Notes: a model not told the origin generated them from the letters alone. Shown: positions 25,189-34,773, counted from the first letter of the stretch. The stretch is 64,000 nucleotides of DNA from Polyangiaceae bacterium (GCA_029266615.1 JAQSWN010000039.1:1-64000), one strand, 5' to 3'. Program-made: numbers and translations.

Positions 25189-25511
25189 ATGTTTCAGTCG
25201 ACTGAATGCATCGCTGCTTGCAATGAATGCGCGGTAGCCTGTGAGCGCTGCGCCACCGCTGGCTTGAACGAGAGTCAGGTACAAATGATGGTGGTTTGCA
25301 TCATGCTCGATCGAGAGTGCGCCGCGCTCTGCCGGCTCGCGGCGCAATTGATGGCTAGCGGAAGCGCGCGGGCTCCTGCGCCTGTCGTCTCTGCGCGGAG
25401 GCATGCGAGGCTTGTGCAGGCGAGTGTGACGAACACGACATGGAGCACTGCCGTGCCTGCGCCGCCGCGTGCCGGACGTGCGCGGAGCACTGTCGCCGGA
25501 TGGCGGCGTAG
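25189..25511 (+). pseudogene. Frameshifted four-helix Cys-rich copper-binding protein (DUF326/Csp-like)
   Basis: The first part reads 'MFQSTECIAACNECAVACERCATAGLNESQVQ' and 'CIMLDRECAALCRLAAQLMASGS', the classic Cys-motif of the DUF326 four-helix bundle that stores or handles copper. After 'SGSARAP' the frame is lost. The remainder, 'CRLCAEACEACAGECDEHDMEHCRACAAACRTCAEHC' region and stop TAG at 25509-25511, is in another frame, and the whole span is not a multiple of three. A 1-nt loss (or 2-nt gain) between about 25365 and 25380 explains it. Both halves are otherwise intact. ATG 25189 is used because family members begin there; the track start at 25066 overlaps the palindrome. Confidence 0.82.
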
Positions 25512-25672
25512 CGCCACTCGGGGAGCTTCCTGGCGCTGGCCTGCCGTCTCCCGGTTGATTGCGGCGGCGAATGAGAGCCCACGCGCGATCAGTGTGCCTA
25601 CGAGCTATTCGGCTTCGAGGTTAGAGGAGGTCAGGAGGTGGACGACGAGTTTCGCGCGGAAAGTGGCGACTA

Positions 25673-26161
25673 TCAGCTTGCCACGCGCGCGAAGCTGGGC
25701 GCCTCGCCCAGTCGTCGTATCTCGACCCAGTCGCCGTCTTCCGCGCTGGACGTGAGCGCAAGTACGGCATTGACGAATCTGCCGGCTGCTTTGGGAATGG
25801 GTGTCTCCGCGTCCGCCCGCATCGGTAGGTTCCATGACGTTGACTTCGCGGCCACGGTTTCTTCCGCCGTCGGCGCGGCCGCGGCGCGCACCATGATGGC
25901 GTGCGTGCGCGGACTGATGGCCGCCTCCGAGAATTTCCGCCACCACAGGGCCGACCAAGCTCGCAACACCTCACCCCGGAGACGAGCGGCGTCAATCCGC
26001 TGCGCTTCGCCATCCACCGCTCGCTCCAGCCCGTGCAAGGCCTGAAATCGCGCTTGTGGGCGGCCTTGCTCGAGAAAGTGCTGCACATTGTCGCGGAGCA
26101 ACGCGTAACTCTCCCAGTCGCAGATGCGAATACCTTCGCGTGTCTTGATCATGAGCTTCAT
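25673..26161 (-). CDS. Hypothetical soluble protein (162 aa)
   Basis: The start is ATG at 26161, preceded by AGGAGG, giving MKLMIKTREGIRICDWESYALLRDN. The N-terminal third has 'CDWESYALLRDNVQHFLEQGR' and 'RFQALHGLERAVDGEAQRIDA', helical and hydrophilic. The C-terminal half has no recognised family. No signal peptide, TM segment or Cys cluster. It sits alone among degraded genes, with palindrome site 3 about 47 bp upstream. Codon bias is normal, so I take it as real. No function can be given. Confidence 0.62.
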   Translation of the reverse strand: MKLMIKTREGIRICDWESYALLRDNVQHFLEQGRPQARFQALHGLERAVDGEAQRIDAARLRGEVLRAWSALWWRKFSEAAISPRTHAIMVRAAAAPTAEETVAAKSTSWNLPMRADAETPIPKAAGRFVNAVLALTSSAEDGDWVEIRRLGEAPSFARVAS

Positions 26162-26207
26162 GGCCGCCTCCTTCCTCATTAGGCCATGGACCACGTAGTA
26201 CGTTTTC

Positions 26208-26221
26208 GTTGGATGTCAAAC
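26208..26221. promoter_or_regulatory. Palindrome variant GTTGGATGTCAAAC (site 3)
   Basis: One mismatch to GTTTGA-N2-TCAAAC, 47 bp upstream of the AGGAGG-led gene at 25673-26161. Confidence 0.5.
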
Positions 26222-26316
26222 GGATCCGATCCGCAGCTGCACTGACTTCGACCCTCAGCGGAAGCCGACATCAGCCGGCGCGTTCGAGCGAGCGGATGTG
26301 TCCGCGACGTTCCGGA

Positions 26317-26735
26317 TCAGGACCGCCGGAAGCAGGACCGTGTGTTTGCGAAAGCCTCGAGCACGCGGAGATGCACGTCCGTCTCGGCCTTTTCGTACTT
26401 GGTGTCGAGCGCGTAGGGCCGGGCTTTGATGTGCAAAGCGACGACGCTGTCCAACAGTACCTGCTTCAGTAGTACTGGCACTTCGCAGTCCAGAAACACG
26501 TAGCGGCTGGTCAGACACGCTTCTTGCACCAGCTGTCGTGCAGCCGCGCGTCCTGATCGATGCCGATGTAGAAGTCCATCGCCACCTGCATCTCGAGCGC
26601 ACCATAGTTGCCGCAAGCGGTGACGTCGGTGAGCACCTTATGGTTGGGGATGGTGACGATGTTGTGGTCCAGCGTGTTCATCTGCACGCTGCGAAGGCCA
26701 ATCTTGATGATGTCTCCGTACTGCCTTCAGGAGGA
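26317..26735 (-). pseudogene. Fragment of a third MscS-type channel, also frameshifted
   Basis: The frame opens at 'QYGDIIKIGLRSVQMNTLDHN', which is the MscS beta-domain, continues 'IVTIPNHKVLTDVTACGNYGALEMQVAMDFYIGIDQDA' and then stops. The rest, 'EACLTSRYVFLDCEVPVLLKQVLLDSVVALHIKARPYAL' and 'KAETDVHLRVLEAFANT', lies in another frame and ends at 26317. All N-terminal and TM parts are missing: an in-frame stop stands directly before the first conserved residues. This is a 5'-truncated, internally frameshifted channel relic, distinct in sequence from the two other MscS genes here. Confidence 0.8.
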
Positions 26736-27089
26736 ACTCAGGAAGTAGCGGCGCTGCAAGAAGCGAGTGATGGGGCGGAACCAGGCCCAAGTCACCCAGT
26801 AGCGACCTTCCAGCTTGCGAAAGTAGCCTCGGTTGAGCCCGAGTCTCAGCGCGTCCTCGATATCTGCAGGTTCGAGCATGGTGGATCGCGCGATGTCGTC
26901 GGGGTGCGCGAACTCGAGTTGGACTACTGCGCGAAGCACGAAGATCGTGTGGTCAGGCAGCGTATCTAGCTCGATTGTGCTCGGAGGCGCGAATACTTTG
27001 ACGACTGCGCGACCGGTCGTGTCCACCCCGATGCATCGGCGCCAGGCGGCGAGCGCCACGCCCGGATTGCCGCGCGCCTGCAGTCGCAT
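26727..27089 (-). pseudogene. Probable C-terminal remnant of an ATPase-type protein
   Basis: 120 codons starting 'MRLQARGNPGVALAAWRRC', continuing 'LDTLPDHTIFVLRAVVQLE' and 'DIEDALRLGLNRGYFRKLEGRYWVTWAWFRPITRFLQRR'. This reads as the lid-plus-winged-helix C-terminal end of an AAA/STAND-like ATPase, from which the nucleotide-binding domain has been lost. It abuts and overlaps the mscS fragment by a few bases, as if two once-adjacent genes were truncated by deletions. It could instead be a small stand-alone winged-helix protein. The 258 bp upstream to nhaA contain no gene that I can see. Confidence 0.5.
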
Positions 27090-27347
27090 CCGTCCGTGCG
27101 GGTTAACGCCACATCACACCTTGCCCAACGTCGGAGTTAGAAGTCTCGCGCTGACGGAGCGCTATCTAGCCAACGCGACCGTCATCGACGGAATCTCCCT
27201 CGACTGCGCCGCGTTGGGGACTTTGGTACCTTCTGGCACACTGGCGAAAAAGGATACGGCAAGCCGGCCGCGACCCCTCAGTGTTCCCGTTTCGATCGAA
27301 TTCGGAAGTCGAGCGGCTTCGTAGCGGCTACAACGCGTTTGACGAGA

Positions 27348-28769
27348 ATGACCGGCGCCCCCGTTCCCAGTCGCAGTGATCCGCTACACGCTCCGCCTCC
27401 CGAGGCATGGGCACCGTTGCTGCGCTTCATGCGTGTCGCAGGCCGACCTCTCGAGCGATTTTTGCGCATCGAGGCGGCGAGCGGCGTGCTCCTCATGCTG
27501 GCCGCGGCCGCGGCTCTGGTGTGGGCGAACTCACCGTGGGCGGATGGATACGCGCACCTGTGGCACACACCCGTCGGTATCAAGCTCGGCGCGCTGACTT
27601 TCGAGCGCCCTCTGGAATGGGTCGTCAACGACGGGCTGATGGTGATCTTCTTCTTCGTCGTCGGCCTAGAAATTCGCCGGGAAATCCACGAAGGGGAGCT
27701 CTCGGAGTGGCGCCGCGCGTCGCTGCCAGCGGCGGCCGCGCTGGGCGGCATGCTCGCTCCCGCTGGGCTGTACTTGCTCTTCGCTGGCCATGGCGAGACG
27801 CGCGCGGGTTGGGGCATCCCGATGGCGACCGACATCGCTTTCGCGGCGGGGATCCTGACGCTCCTCGGAAAGCGCGTGCCCGCCGCGCTGCGCGTGCTGC
27901 TCCTGGCGCTCGCGGTGATCGACGACCTCGGCGCGATCATCGTGATTGCCGTGTTCTATTCGGCGGGCATCGCTTGGGACGGCCTGCTCATCGCCGCGAT
28001 TGGGTTCGGCGGCATCGTGCTCATGCAACGGCTCGGCGTACGGCTCAAGCTGGCCTACGTCGTGCCCGCGGTCATCGCCTGGGCGGGCGTTTATCGCGCC
28101 GGGGTGCATCCGACTATCGCGGGCGTCATCGTCGGCCTCATGACGCCCGTTCGCGCGTGGCTGGGGACGGAAGGGTTCGTGGCCGGTATGCGACATGAGC
28201 TCAAGCAGGTCGAGAGCGTTCCGCCAGGATCAATCTCGGGACACTCCTTGGCCGGTGTCCTTCAACATGTGGATGCGACGCGGCGCGAGGCCATGTCGCC
28301 GGCGGAGGCCTTGATACAATCGCTACACCCCTGGGTCGCGTTCGGCATCATGCCGGTGTTCGCGCTCGCCAACGCGGGTGTGGTACTCGAAGGCACTCCT
28401 ACGGGCGTCTCGCTCTCCGCGGCGGCGGGCATCACCGTCGGGCTCGTCGTCGGCAAGCCGCTAGGCGTGCTGGTCGCCTGCGCGCTGACCCTCAAGCTCG
28501 GCCTAGCTCGGTTGCCCACGGGCATCGGGATGCGTGAGTTGGTGCTGCTCGGGATGGTCGCTGGTGTCGGGTTTACGATGTCGCTGTTCGTGGCGCAGCT
28601 CGCCTTCCCGGGCAGTGCCCTGCTCGGCCCCGCCAAGCTCGCGGTCCTCGTGGCGAGCGGCGTCGCCGGAACGCTGGCGTTCGGCATCGGGAGGCTGCTG
28701 CTGCCGGCGACGGCGTCGGCTGACTGCGCGCCGACGGCGGACGAAGCCGAGGCTTCGACCGAGCTTTGA
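27348..28769 (+). CDS. nhaA: Na+/H+ antiporter NhaA
   Basis: About 473 aa from ATG at 27348 (the track begins at a TTG three codons earlier). It has the full NhaA set of TM helices, with 'VGLEIRREIHEGELS', 'IPMATDIAFAAGILTLLG', the ion-binding Asp pair in 'LALAVIDDLGAIIVIAVFY' and 'LHPWVAFGIMPVFALANAGV'. It exchanges sodium (or lithium) for protons across the inner membrane and counters alkaline or saline stress. The C-terminal 15 residues are acidic and non-conserved. It stands alone on the plus strand, convergent with the hybrid kinase (12-bp gap), in a region rich in osmotic-stress genes. Confidence 0.96.
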   Translation: MTGAPVPSRSDPLHAPPPEAWAPLLRFMRVAGRPLERFLRIEAASGVLLMLAAAAALVWANSPWADGYAHLWHTPVGIKLGALTFERPLEWVVNDGLMVIFFFVVGLEIRREIHEGELSEWRRASLPAAAALGGMLAPAGLYLLFAGHGETRAGWGIPMATDIAFAAGILTLLGKRVPAALRVLLLALAVIDDLGAIIVIAVFYSAGIAWDGLLIAAIGFGGIVLMQRLGVRLKLAYVVPAVIAWAGVYRAGVHPTIAGVIVGLMTPVRAWLGTEGFVAGMRHELKQVESVPPGSISGHSLAGVLQHVDATRREAMSPAEALIQSLHPWVAFGIMPVFALANAGVVLEGTPTGVSLSAAAGITVGLVVGKPLGVLVACALTLKLGLARLPTGIGMRELVLLGMVAGVGFTMSLFVAQLAFPGSALLGPAKLAVLVASGVAGTLAFGIGRLLLPATASADCAPTADEAEASTEL

Positions 28770-28781
28770 CGCGAAGCGCGT

Positions 28782-31700
28782 CTAAGTCACTGGCGTCTCG
28801 CGCCGGTGGGTGAAACGCGTCAGCGTCGACACGACGGCTACCACCTCCGCTGGATCTACGGGTTTAGGGAGGTGGATCGAGAAGCCCGCGTTGAGCAGCC
28901 GGCTGCGATCCTCCGGGCGCGCGTAGGCGGTGACGGCGGCCGCAGGCACGTCGCCGCCCTGTTCGCGCGAGAGCGCGCGGACTTGCCGGATCAGCTCGTA
29001 GCCGTCTGCGCCCGGCATGGCCACGTCGCTGATGAGAACGTCGGGCGTCTGCTCCGCGAAGAGCTCAAGCGCTTCCGCGACGCTGCTGGCGGTGCGGATG
29101 CGACAGCCGTAGCTCTCCAAAATCGACGCGAGTAGCACGCGCGCGTCGTCGTCGTCGTCCACAATCAAGATGCGCAAGCCTTCTAGCTGAACCAGTTCCG
29201 AAGGAGGAGGCACGCTCTCGGGCGGGAGCGAGGGCGGCGCGCTGTCGGCGGTGGAGCTCGGCAGGATGGGGAACGCCACCGTGAACGTGGCGCCCGTACC
29301 GAGCCCCTCGCTAGTCGCTTCGATACGCCCGCCGTGCAGCTCTACCAGCTGCTTGGTGATGGCGAGGCCCAAGCCGAGACCCCCTCGCGACGAGGCGGCG
29401 GCAGACTGCCCTTGGCGGAACGCGTCGAACACGTGCGGCAGGAAGCTTTCCTCGATACCCCGGCCGGTGTCCTTTACCTGAACTTCCAGGTGCGCGTCGA
29501 TGCGCCGCAGCGCGACCGTGACGTTACCGCCCTTGGGAGTGAACTTGACGGCGTTGCTCAGCAAATTCCAGGTTATCTGCTGCAGGCGCGTGGGGTCACC
29601 GACCAGGTCGGGGGCGGCCGGGTCCAGGTCCAGGTGCAGACTGACGCCTTTGCTATTGGCGCTGGGTCGCACGGACTCCACCGCCGCTTCTACCGTTTGC
29701 GCCAGCATCACGCGCTGTACGTTCAAGCGCAGCTTGCCGCTCACCACGCGGGACATGTCCAGCAGGTCTTCGATGAGCTGAGCCATGGCGATCGCGTTCC
29801 GCTCCACCGTCTCGATCGCGGAGCTGCGCCGGCGCTCGTCGAAGTCCGGGCGTGACAGCAGCTTGGACCAGCCGAGGATAGCGTTCAGAGGCGTGCGCAG
29901 CTCGTGGCTCACCACGGCCAAGAACTCGTCCTTGGCGCGGTTGGCGAGATCTGCGTCGCGCCGCGCGCGTTGCTCGGCTTGGTAGAGCCGCGCGTTGTCG
30001 ATGGCGCCCGCGCAGCGCCGCGCCAAGTCCTGCGCAAACTCCAGGTCTTCTGGCGCGTAGCTCCGTCCGGACTCTGCGTAAGCGAGCGTTATCGCGCCGA
30101 GCACGCGGCCACGGATGCCGAACGGCACGACCATCGCCGAGCGGAGCTGCAACGTCTGGATCAAGCGCAGGTGCTCGGCGTCCTGCGCGCTCGCCTCCAG
30201 CAGTGCCGGCGGGATGTCTGCGTACAGCTCCGGCTGGCCCGTGCGAATCACCTGCAAAACGCCGGACTGTGCGTCGGGCGAAGGCGGGTAGCGTTCGGAA
30301 ATCTGCCGAACGAGCTCGATTTTTTCTGGATCCGTGTGCGCCACTGCGAGCCGACGAGGGAGCGGTTCGCCTTCGACGGTTAGATCCACCGCACACCAGT
30401 CGGCCAGGCGTGGCACGGTGAGCCAAGCGATGCGCATCACGGTCGCTTCGTAGTCCAAGGACTGGCCGAGCTCCGTCGTCACTTCCGCGAGCAAGTTGCG
30501 GCGCGCCTCTTCGTGCTTGCGCTCGGTGACGTCGCGGAAGACCAACACGACGCCGTTGATGGGGCCGTCACCGGAGCGAATCGGCGCGCCGCTGTCGTCG
30601 ATTGGCACCTCGCGTCCGTCACGCGCCAACAGCACCGTGTGGTTGGCCAAGCCTACGATGGCTCCCGTCTCCAGTACCTTCTGCACCGGGCTCGTCACGG
30701 GCGCTCGCGTGTGCTCGTTCACGATGCGAAATACCTCCTCCAGCACGTGCCCCCGGGCGTCGGCTTCGCGCCACCCCGTGAGCGACTCGGCCACGCTGTT
30801 CATGAGCGTGACCTGTCCGCGCGCGTCCGTCGCGATCACGCCGTCTCCGATGCTTCGCAAGGTGGTGAGGAGCGACGCGCGGAGCTCGTCCGCGGTGGTG
30901 AGGCTACGCCGCAGCGCCTCCGAATTGCGCGCTCGGGCAATCGCCTGCGCGCACTGGCGCGCAACGATGCCGATGAACTCGCGCTCGTTGTCGGAAAAGC
31001 GGCGAGCTTCGTAAAAGCCGATGCCGAGGATGCCCAGCGTCTGCCCCTCTGCCACGAGGGGCACGCAAGCAAAGGCTTGGGCTCGAGGACCGGTGGCGTC
31101 GAGCCGGGCAATCGCGGGAGCCTTCTCATCGTAGGACCGCGGCGTCTCGATCCACGCTTCTGGCGCCGTTCCGACGCCGATGCCGTAGAACGGATTGCCT
31201 GAGTCCGGGCCGATGCGGCGGATGACATCGACGACCTCCGGCGAGCAGCCTCGCTCCGCGATGAGGTCCAGCGTGTCCCCGCCCGCGCGGAGGAGGTGCA
31301 AGGTGCAGACGTCGGCGCGAGCAAAGATGCGTCCGTCCTCTACGACGACGCGCGCCACGTCCTCCACTGCGAGCGCGGCCGTCAACCCTGCGGCCAGCCC
31401 CGCAAGGGCGTGGAGGCGAGTCCGCGCTCGCTCCGTCAGCCGAGCGCGCTCCAGCTCCGCTTCGCGCCGCTCGGAAAGGTCTCGCGTGACTTTGGCAAAG
31501 CCGATCAGCTCGCCTACGGAGTTGCGCAGCGCAGTGAGCACGACGTTCGCCCAGAACCGCGTGCCGTCCTTACGGACTCGGTACCCCTCTTCTTCGAAGC
31601 GCCCGTCGCGCGCGGCGATCGAAAGCTCCCTCTCGGCCTTGCCGGAGTTTCGCTCGGGCTCCTCGTAGAAAAGAGAGAAGTGCTGACCGATGATCTCGCT

Positions 31701-32255
31701 GCTGTCGTAGCCTTTGATCAGCTGCGCACCGGGGTTCCAAGTGGCGACGTGGCCGCTCGGATCCAACATGAAGATGGCGTAGTCCTTCACGCCTTCAACG
31801 AGCAGCCGGAAGCGCTCTTCACTGGCGCGGAGAACCTCCTCCGCGTTGCGGCGCTCGGTCAGGTCTCGGGTGACCTTGGCGAACCCGCTGATCGCCCCGT
31901 CCGGCGTACGGAGACAGGTGATGACCACGTTTGCCCAGAAGAGCGTGCCGTCCTTGCGAACGCGCCAGCCTTCGTCTTCGATGCGCCCCTCGCGCGCCGC
32001 GACCTCCAGCTCGTGCTCGCACTTCCACAGATCCTGAGGCCGGTAGAAAATCGAAAAGTGCCGGCCCACCACCTCCTCGGCCAAGTAGCCTTTGATGCGC
32101 TGGGCGCCTCGGTTCCAGCTCGCGACGTGGCCGTCCGAGTCCAAAAAGAAGATCGCGTATTCGGTGATCTGCTCGACGAGATCGCGAAAACGCAGGCCCG
32201 GAGTGGAGGACGTTTCGACGTCCGCCGGTCCATCCGGCAAGCGGCTCTTGGTCAC
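28782..32255 (-). CDS. Large PAS-PAS-GAF-PAS-GAF hybrid histidine kinase
   Basis: About 1157 aa from GTG at 32255; the track's TTG at 32318 adds 21 residues with no support either way. Two tandem PAS domains with near-identical 'EGYRVRKDGTRFWANVVLT'-type sequences, a GAF, a third PAS ('GVIATDARGQVTLMNSVAESLTGW'), a second GAF, then HisKA ('FLAVVSHELRTPLNAILGWSKLL'), HATPase_c ('NLLSNAVKFTPKGG', 'GGLGLGLAITKQLV') and a C-terminal receiver ('ILIVDDDDDARVLL', 'VLISDVAMPGADGYEL', 'PKPVDP'). No TM segment, so it senses cytoplasmic or diffusible cues. Palindrome site 4 lies upstream, shared with the divergent otsAB. Output partner unknown. Confidence 0.93.
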   Translation of the reverse strand: MTKSRLPDGPADVETSSTPGLRFRDLVEQITEYAIFFLDSDGHVASWNRGAQRIKGYLAEEVVGRHFSIFYRPQDLWKCEHELEVAAREGRIEDEGWRVRKDGTLFWANVVITCLRTPDGAISGFAKVTRDLTERRNAEEVLRASEERFRLLVEGVKDYAIFMLDPSGHVATWNPGAQLIKGYDSSEIIGQHFSLFYEEPERNSGKAERELSIAARDGRFEEEGYRVRKDGTRFWANVVLTALRNSVGELIGFAKVTRDLSERREAELERARLTERARTRLHALAGLAAGLTAALAVEDVARVVVEDGRIFARADVCTLHLLRAGGDTLDLIAERGCSPEVVDVIRRIGPDSGNPFYGIGVGTAPEAWIETPRSYDEKAPAIARLDATGPRAQAFACVPLVAEGQTLGILGIGFYEARRFSDNEREFIGIVARQCAQAIARARNSEALRRSLTTADELRASLLTTLRSIGDGVIATDARGQVTLMNSVAESLTGWREADARGHVLEEVFRIVNEHTRAPVTSPVQKVLETGAIVGLANHTVLLARDGREVPIDDSGAPIRSGDGPINGVVLVFRDVTERKHEEARRNLLAEVTTELGQSLDYEATVMRIAWLTVPRLADWCAVDLTVEGEPLPRRLAVAHTDPEKIELVRQISERYPPSPDAQSGVLQVIRTGQPELYADIPPALLEASAQDAEHLRLIQTLQLRSAMVVPFGIRGRVLGAITLAYAESGRSYAPEDLEFAQDLARRCAGAIDNARLYQAEQRARRDADLANRAKDEFLAVVSHELRTPLNAILGWSKLLSRPDFDERRRSSAIETVERNAIAMAQLIEDLLDMSRVVSGKLRLNVQRVMLAQTVEAAVESVRPSANSKGVSLHLDLDPAAPDLVGDPTRLQQITWNLLSNAVKFTPKGGNVTVALRRIDAHLEVQVKDTGRGIEESFLPHVFDAFRQGQSAAASSRGGLGLGLAITKQLVELHGGRIEATSEGLGTGATFTVAFPILPSSTADSAPPSLPPESVPPPSELVQLEGLRILIVDDDDDARVLLASILESYGCRIRTASSVAEALELFAEQTPDVLISDVAMPGADGYELIRQVRALSREQGGDVPAAAVTAYARPEDRSRLLNAGFSIHLPKPVDPAEVVAVVSTLTRFTHRRETPVT

Positions 32256-32421
32256 TCGGCGAGTAGAGTAGGCCAGGGCGCGTTCCACGCCGAATGACGC
32301 ATGGCTCCCGTGTGGCAATAAGTCACACTGTCCGCGCTTTCCGCGTCGTCCCCGACAGCCGCCAGTCCCGTGGTGCTCGCCCCCAGGATTGTACGGTCCG
32401 CGAATGCTCTCGCCAAAAGCA

Positions 32422-32435
32422 TTTTGACCTCAAAC
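32422..32435. promoter_or_regulatory. Palindrome TTTTGACCTCAAAC (site 4)
   Basis: One mismatch to GTTTGA-N2-TCAAAC. It sits between the divergent hybrid kinase and the trehalose synthesis gene and shares the flank CAAACAATCT with site 1. Confidence 0.55.
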
Positions 32436-32547
32436 AATCTCGTCGACGGGGTTCTCATCCTGGCGCGTTCCGATACGTTATCGGCGCGCTTCGCATTCGG
32501 CGTATTCATTGGTGGTCAGCGCGGCGCTCGCTTGCTACGGCTGCAGG

Positions 32548-34773
32548 ATGTCGAGACTCGTCGTGATCTCGAACCGGCTGCCGTTCTCGCTTCGGCGAGG
32601 TGAACAGCCAGGTGAATACGAGCTCATCCCCAGCTCGGGCGGACTCGTGAGCGCCCTCTCCAGCTACATCGAGCGCCGCCGCAAAGAAGAACCCGACTTC
32701 GAGTGCGTGTGGATGGGGTGGCCGGGCGCGGCGGTGGAGCCTGAGCACCAGGCGAACGTGCGCGAGCGAGCGATGCGCGAGCACGGCGCCTACCCGGTCT
32801 ACCTAGACGAATCGGAGACGGACGCTTTCTACCATGGCTTCTGCAACAGCACGCTGTGGCCCATCTTCCACTACTTTCCAAGTTACGCGCAGTACTCCGA
32901 GGAGCAATGGCAAACCTACCAGCGCGTCAACCAAACGTTCTGTAGCGCCGCCATGGACTTGATCCGCCCCGGCGACGTGATCTGGGTGCACGACTACCAG
33001 CTACTGCTCTTGCCGAAGCTGCTGCGCGATGGCGGAATCAACGAGCGGCTCGGCTTCTTTTTGCACGTGCCGTTCCCGAGCTACGAGGTGTTCCGGCTGC
33101 TGCCGACGCGCTGGAGGCGCGAGCTGCTCGAGGGCATGCTCGGCGCGGACCTCGTCGGCTTTCACACCCACGACTACACTCAATACTTCCTGCGCTCCGT
33201 GTACCGGACGCTCGGGCACGAGCACCAGTTCGGGGAAATCGCGATGGGTGCAGAGCTGCGCCGCGCCGAGACGTTCCCCATCGGTATCGACTTCGAGCGC
33301 TTCATGCAGGCGGCGAGCTCGCCGGCCGTCACCGCGCTGGTCGAGCAGATCGAGCGGGGGCTGCAGGGACGCCGGGCCATCTTCTCCGTGGACCGGCTGG
33401 ACTACTCGAAGGGGCTCCTGCACCGGCTGCGCGGTTTCGAGACCTTTCTCCAGACCCACCCCGAAGAGCGCGGTCGCGTCGTCTTCATCCTCGTGGTCGT
33501 GCCGTCTCGGGCGGAGGTGACGCACTACCGGCGCATGAAGCACGAGCTGGACGAGCTCGTCGGGCAGATCAACGGCGCCTACGGCAGCGTGGACTGGGTG
33601 CCCATCCTCTACCAGTACCGCAGCTTGGATTTCGAGGAGCTGGTCGCGCTCTACCGCCTCGCGCCGATCGCGCTCATCACACCCCTGCGAGACGGCATGA
33701 ACCTCGTGGCCAAGGAGTACTTGGCGAGCAAGCCGGACGGAACCGGCGTGCTCATCCTGAGCGAGATGGCGGGGGCCGCGCGGGAGCTAGGTGAAGCGCT
33801 GCTCATCAACCCCAACCATCGCCAAGAGATCGCCGAAGCTCTGCACGAGGCGGTGCGGCTGGATCCCGAGGAGCAGGTCCGTCGCAATCGGCCGATGCAG
33901 GAGCGGCTGCAGCGCTACGACGCGCGACGCTGGGTCACCAATTTCTTGGACTCGTTGGAGCGTGTACGAGGCCGGCAGGGGCGTCTCGCTACTCACCACT
34001 TGGCGGGCGCGATGCGCAAGGCGCTCTTGGACCGTTATCGCGCCGCGCGGCGCCGGCTCGTGCTGTTGGATTACGACGGCACGCTCGTGCCATTCGCGGC
34101 GCGGCCCGAGTTGGCGAACCCGGACGCGGCGCTGCTCGAGCTCATCGCGCGGCTAGCGGGGGACCCGCACAACCGAGTCTTCATCATCAGCGGCCGAGAC
34201 CGGCACACACTCGAGCGGTGGTTCGCCGGGGTGCCGCTCGCACTCATCGCCGAGCACGGAGCCTGGTTGAAGGACCGCGGGCGCGACTGGAGTCAGCTCA
34301 AACCGCTGACCAGCGAGTGGAAGGAGCACTTGGCCCCACTGCTGCAACTCTACGTGGATCGTGTGCCGGGCTCGCTCCTGGAGCAGAAGGACCACTCGCT
34401 GGCGTGGCACTACCGGCGCGCCGACCCAGAGCTAGGAGCCGGCCGCGCCAAGGAGCTGATGGACGAGCTGGTCGGCTACACCGCAAACTTCGACGTGCAG
34501 GTCCTGGAAGGCAAGAAGGTGGTCGAGGTGCGGAACGCGGGCGTCAATAAAGGTGCGGCTGCGCTCGCCTGCCTGAGCTTGGTAGAGCCGGACTTCGTGC
34601 TCGCCGCGGGGGACGACCAGACGGACGAAGACCTGTTCCGCGCGTTACCGCGCAGCGCCTACACGGTGAGGGTAGGAATCCCGCATTCACACGCGGCTTA
34701 CCACTTGAAGGATCATCTCGAGGTGCGGGCGTTGCTGGCTGCGCTCGGCGCGGCGGGGGAAGGGACCGGCTGA
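32548..34773 (+). CDS. Bifunctional trehalose-6-phosphate synthase/phosphatase (OtsA-OtsB fusion)
   Basis: 741 aa from ATG at 32548 with GCAGG upstream. The N-terminal ~480 residues are GT20 trehalose-6-phosphate synthase: 'LVVISNRLPF', 'SSGGLVSAL', 'VWMGWPG', 'VWVHDYQLLLLP', 'FFLHVPFPS', 'FSVDRLDYSKGL' and 'LITPLRDGMNLVAKEY'. The C-terminal ~250 residues are the HAD phosphatase, with nucleophile motif 'LLDYDGTLVP', 'FIISGRD' and 'AAGDDQTDEDLF'. UDP-glucose and glucose-6-P are joined and dephosphorylated to trehalose, an osmo- and desiccation protectant. The last 61 bp overlap the convergent clcA gene. Expression may be controlled by palindrome site 4. Confidence 0.95.
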   Translation: MSRLVVISNRLPFSLRRGEQPGEYELIPSSGGLVSALSSYIERRRKEEPDFECVWMGWPGAAVEPEHQANVRERAMREHGAYPVYLDESETDAFYHGFCNSTLWPIFHYFPSYAQYSEEQWQTYQRVNQTFCSAAMDLIRPGDVIWVHDYQLLLLPKLLRDGGINERLGFFLHVPFPSYEVFRLLPTRWRRELLEGMLGADLVGFHTHDYTQYFLRSVYRTLGHEHQFGEIAMGAELRRAETFPIGIDFERFMQAASSPAVTALVEQIERGLQGRRAIFSVDRLDYSKGLLHRLRGFETFLQTHPEERGRVVFILVVVPSRAEVTHYRRMKHELDELVGQINGAYGSVDWVPILYQYRSLDFEELVALYRLAPIALITPLRDGMNLVAKEYLASKPDGTGVLILSEMAGAARELGEALLINPNHRQEIAEALHEAVRLDPEEQVRRNRPMQERLQRYDARRWVTNFLDSLERVRGRQGRLATHHLAGAMRKALLDRYRAARRRLVLLDYDGTLVPFAARPELANPDAALLELIARLAGDPHNRVFIISGRDRHTLERWFAGVPLALIAEHGAWLKDRGRDWSQLKPLTSEWKEHLAPLLQLYVDRVPGSLLEQKDHSLAWHYRRADPELGAGRAKELMDELVGYTANFDVQVLEGKKVVEVRNAGVNKGAAALACLSLVEPDFVLAAGDDQTDEDLFRALPRSAYTVRVGIPHSHAAYHLKDHLEVRALLAALGAAGEGTG

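Noticed and set aside
26538-26969. 143-codon plus-strand ORF
   Set aside because: It lies opposite the mscS and ATPase remnants, whose conserved motifs explain this DNA.
31296-32297. 333-codon plus-strand ORF
   Set aside because: Antisense of the PAS domains of the hybrid kinase; no homology and no ribosome site.
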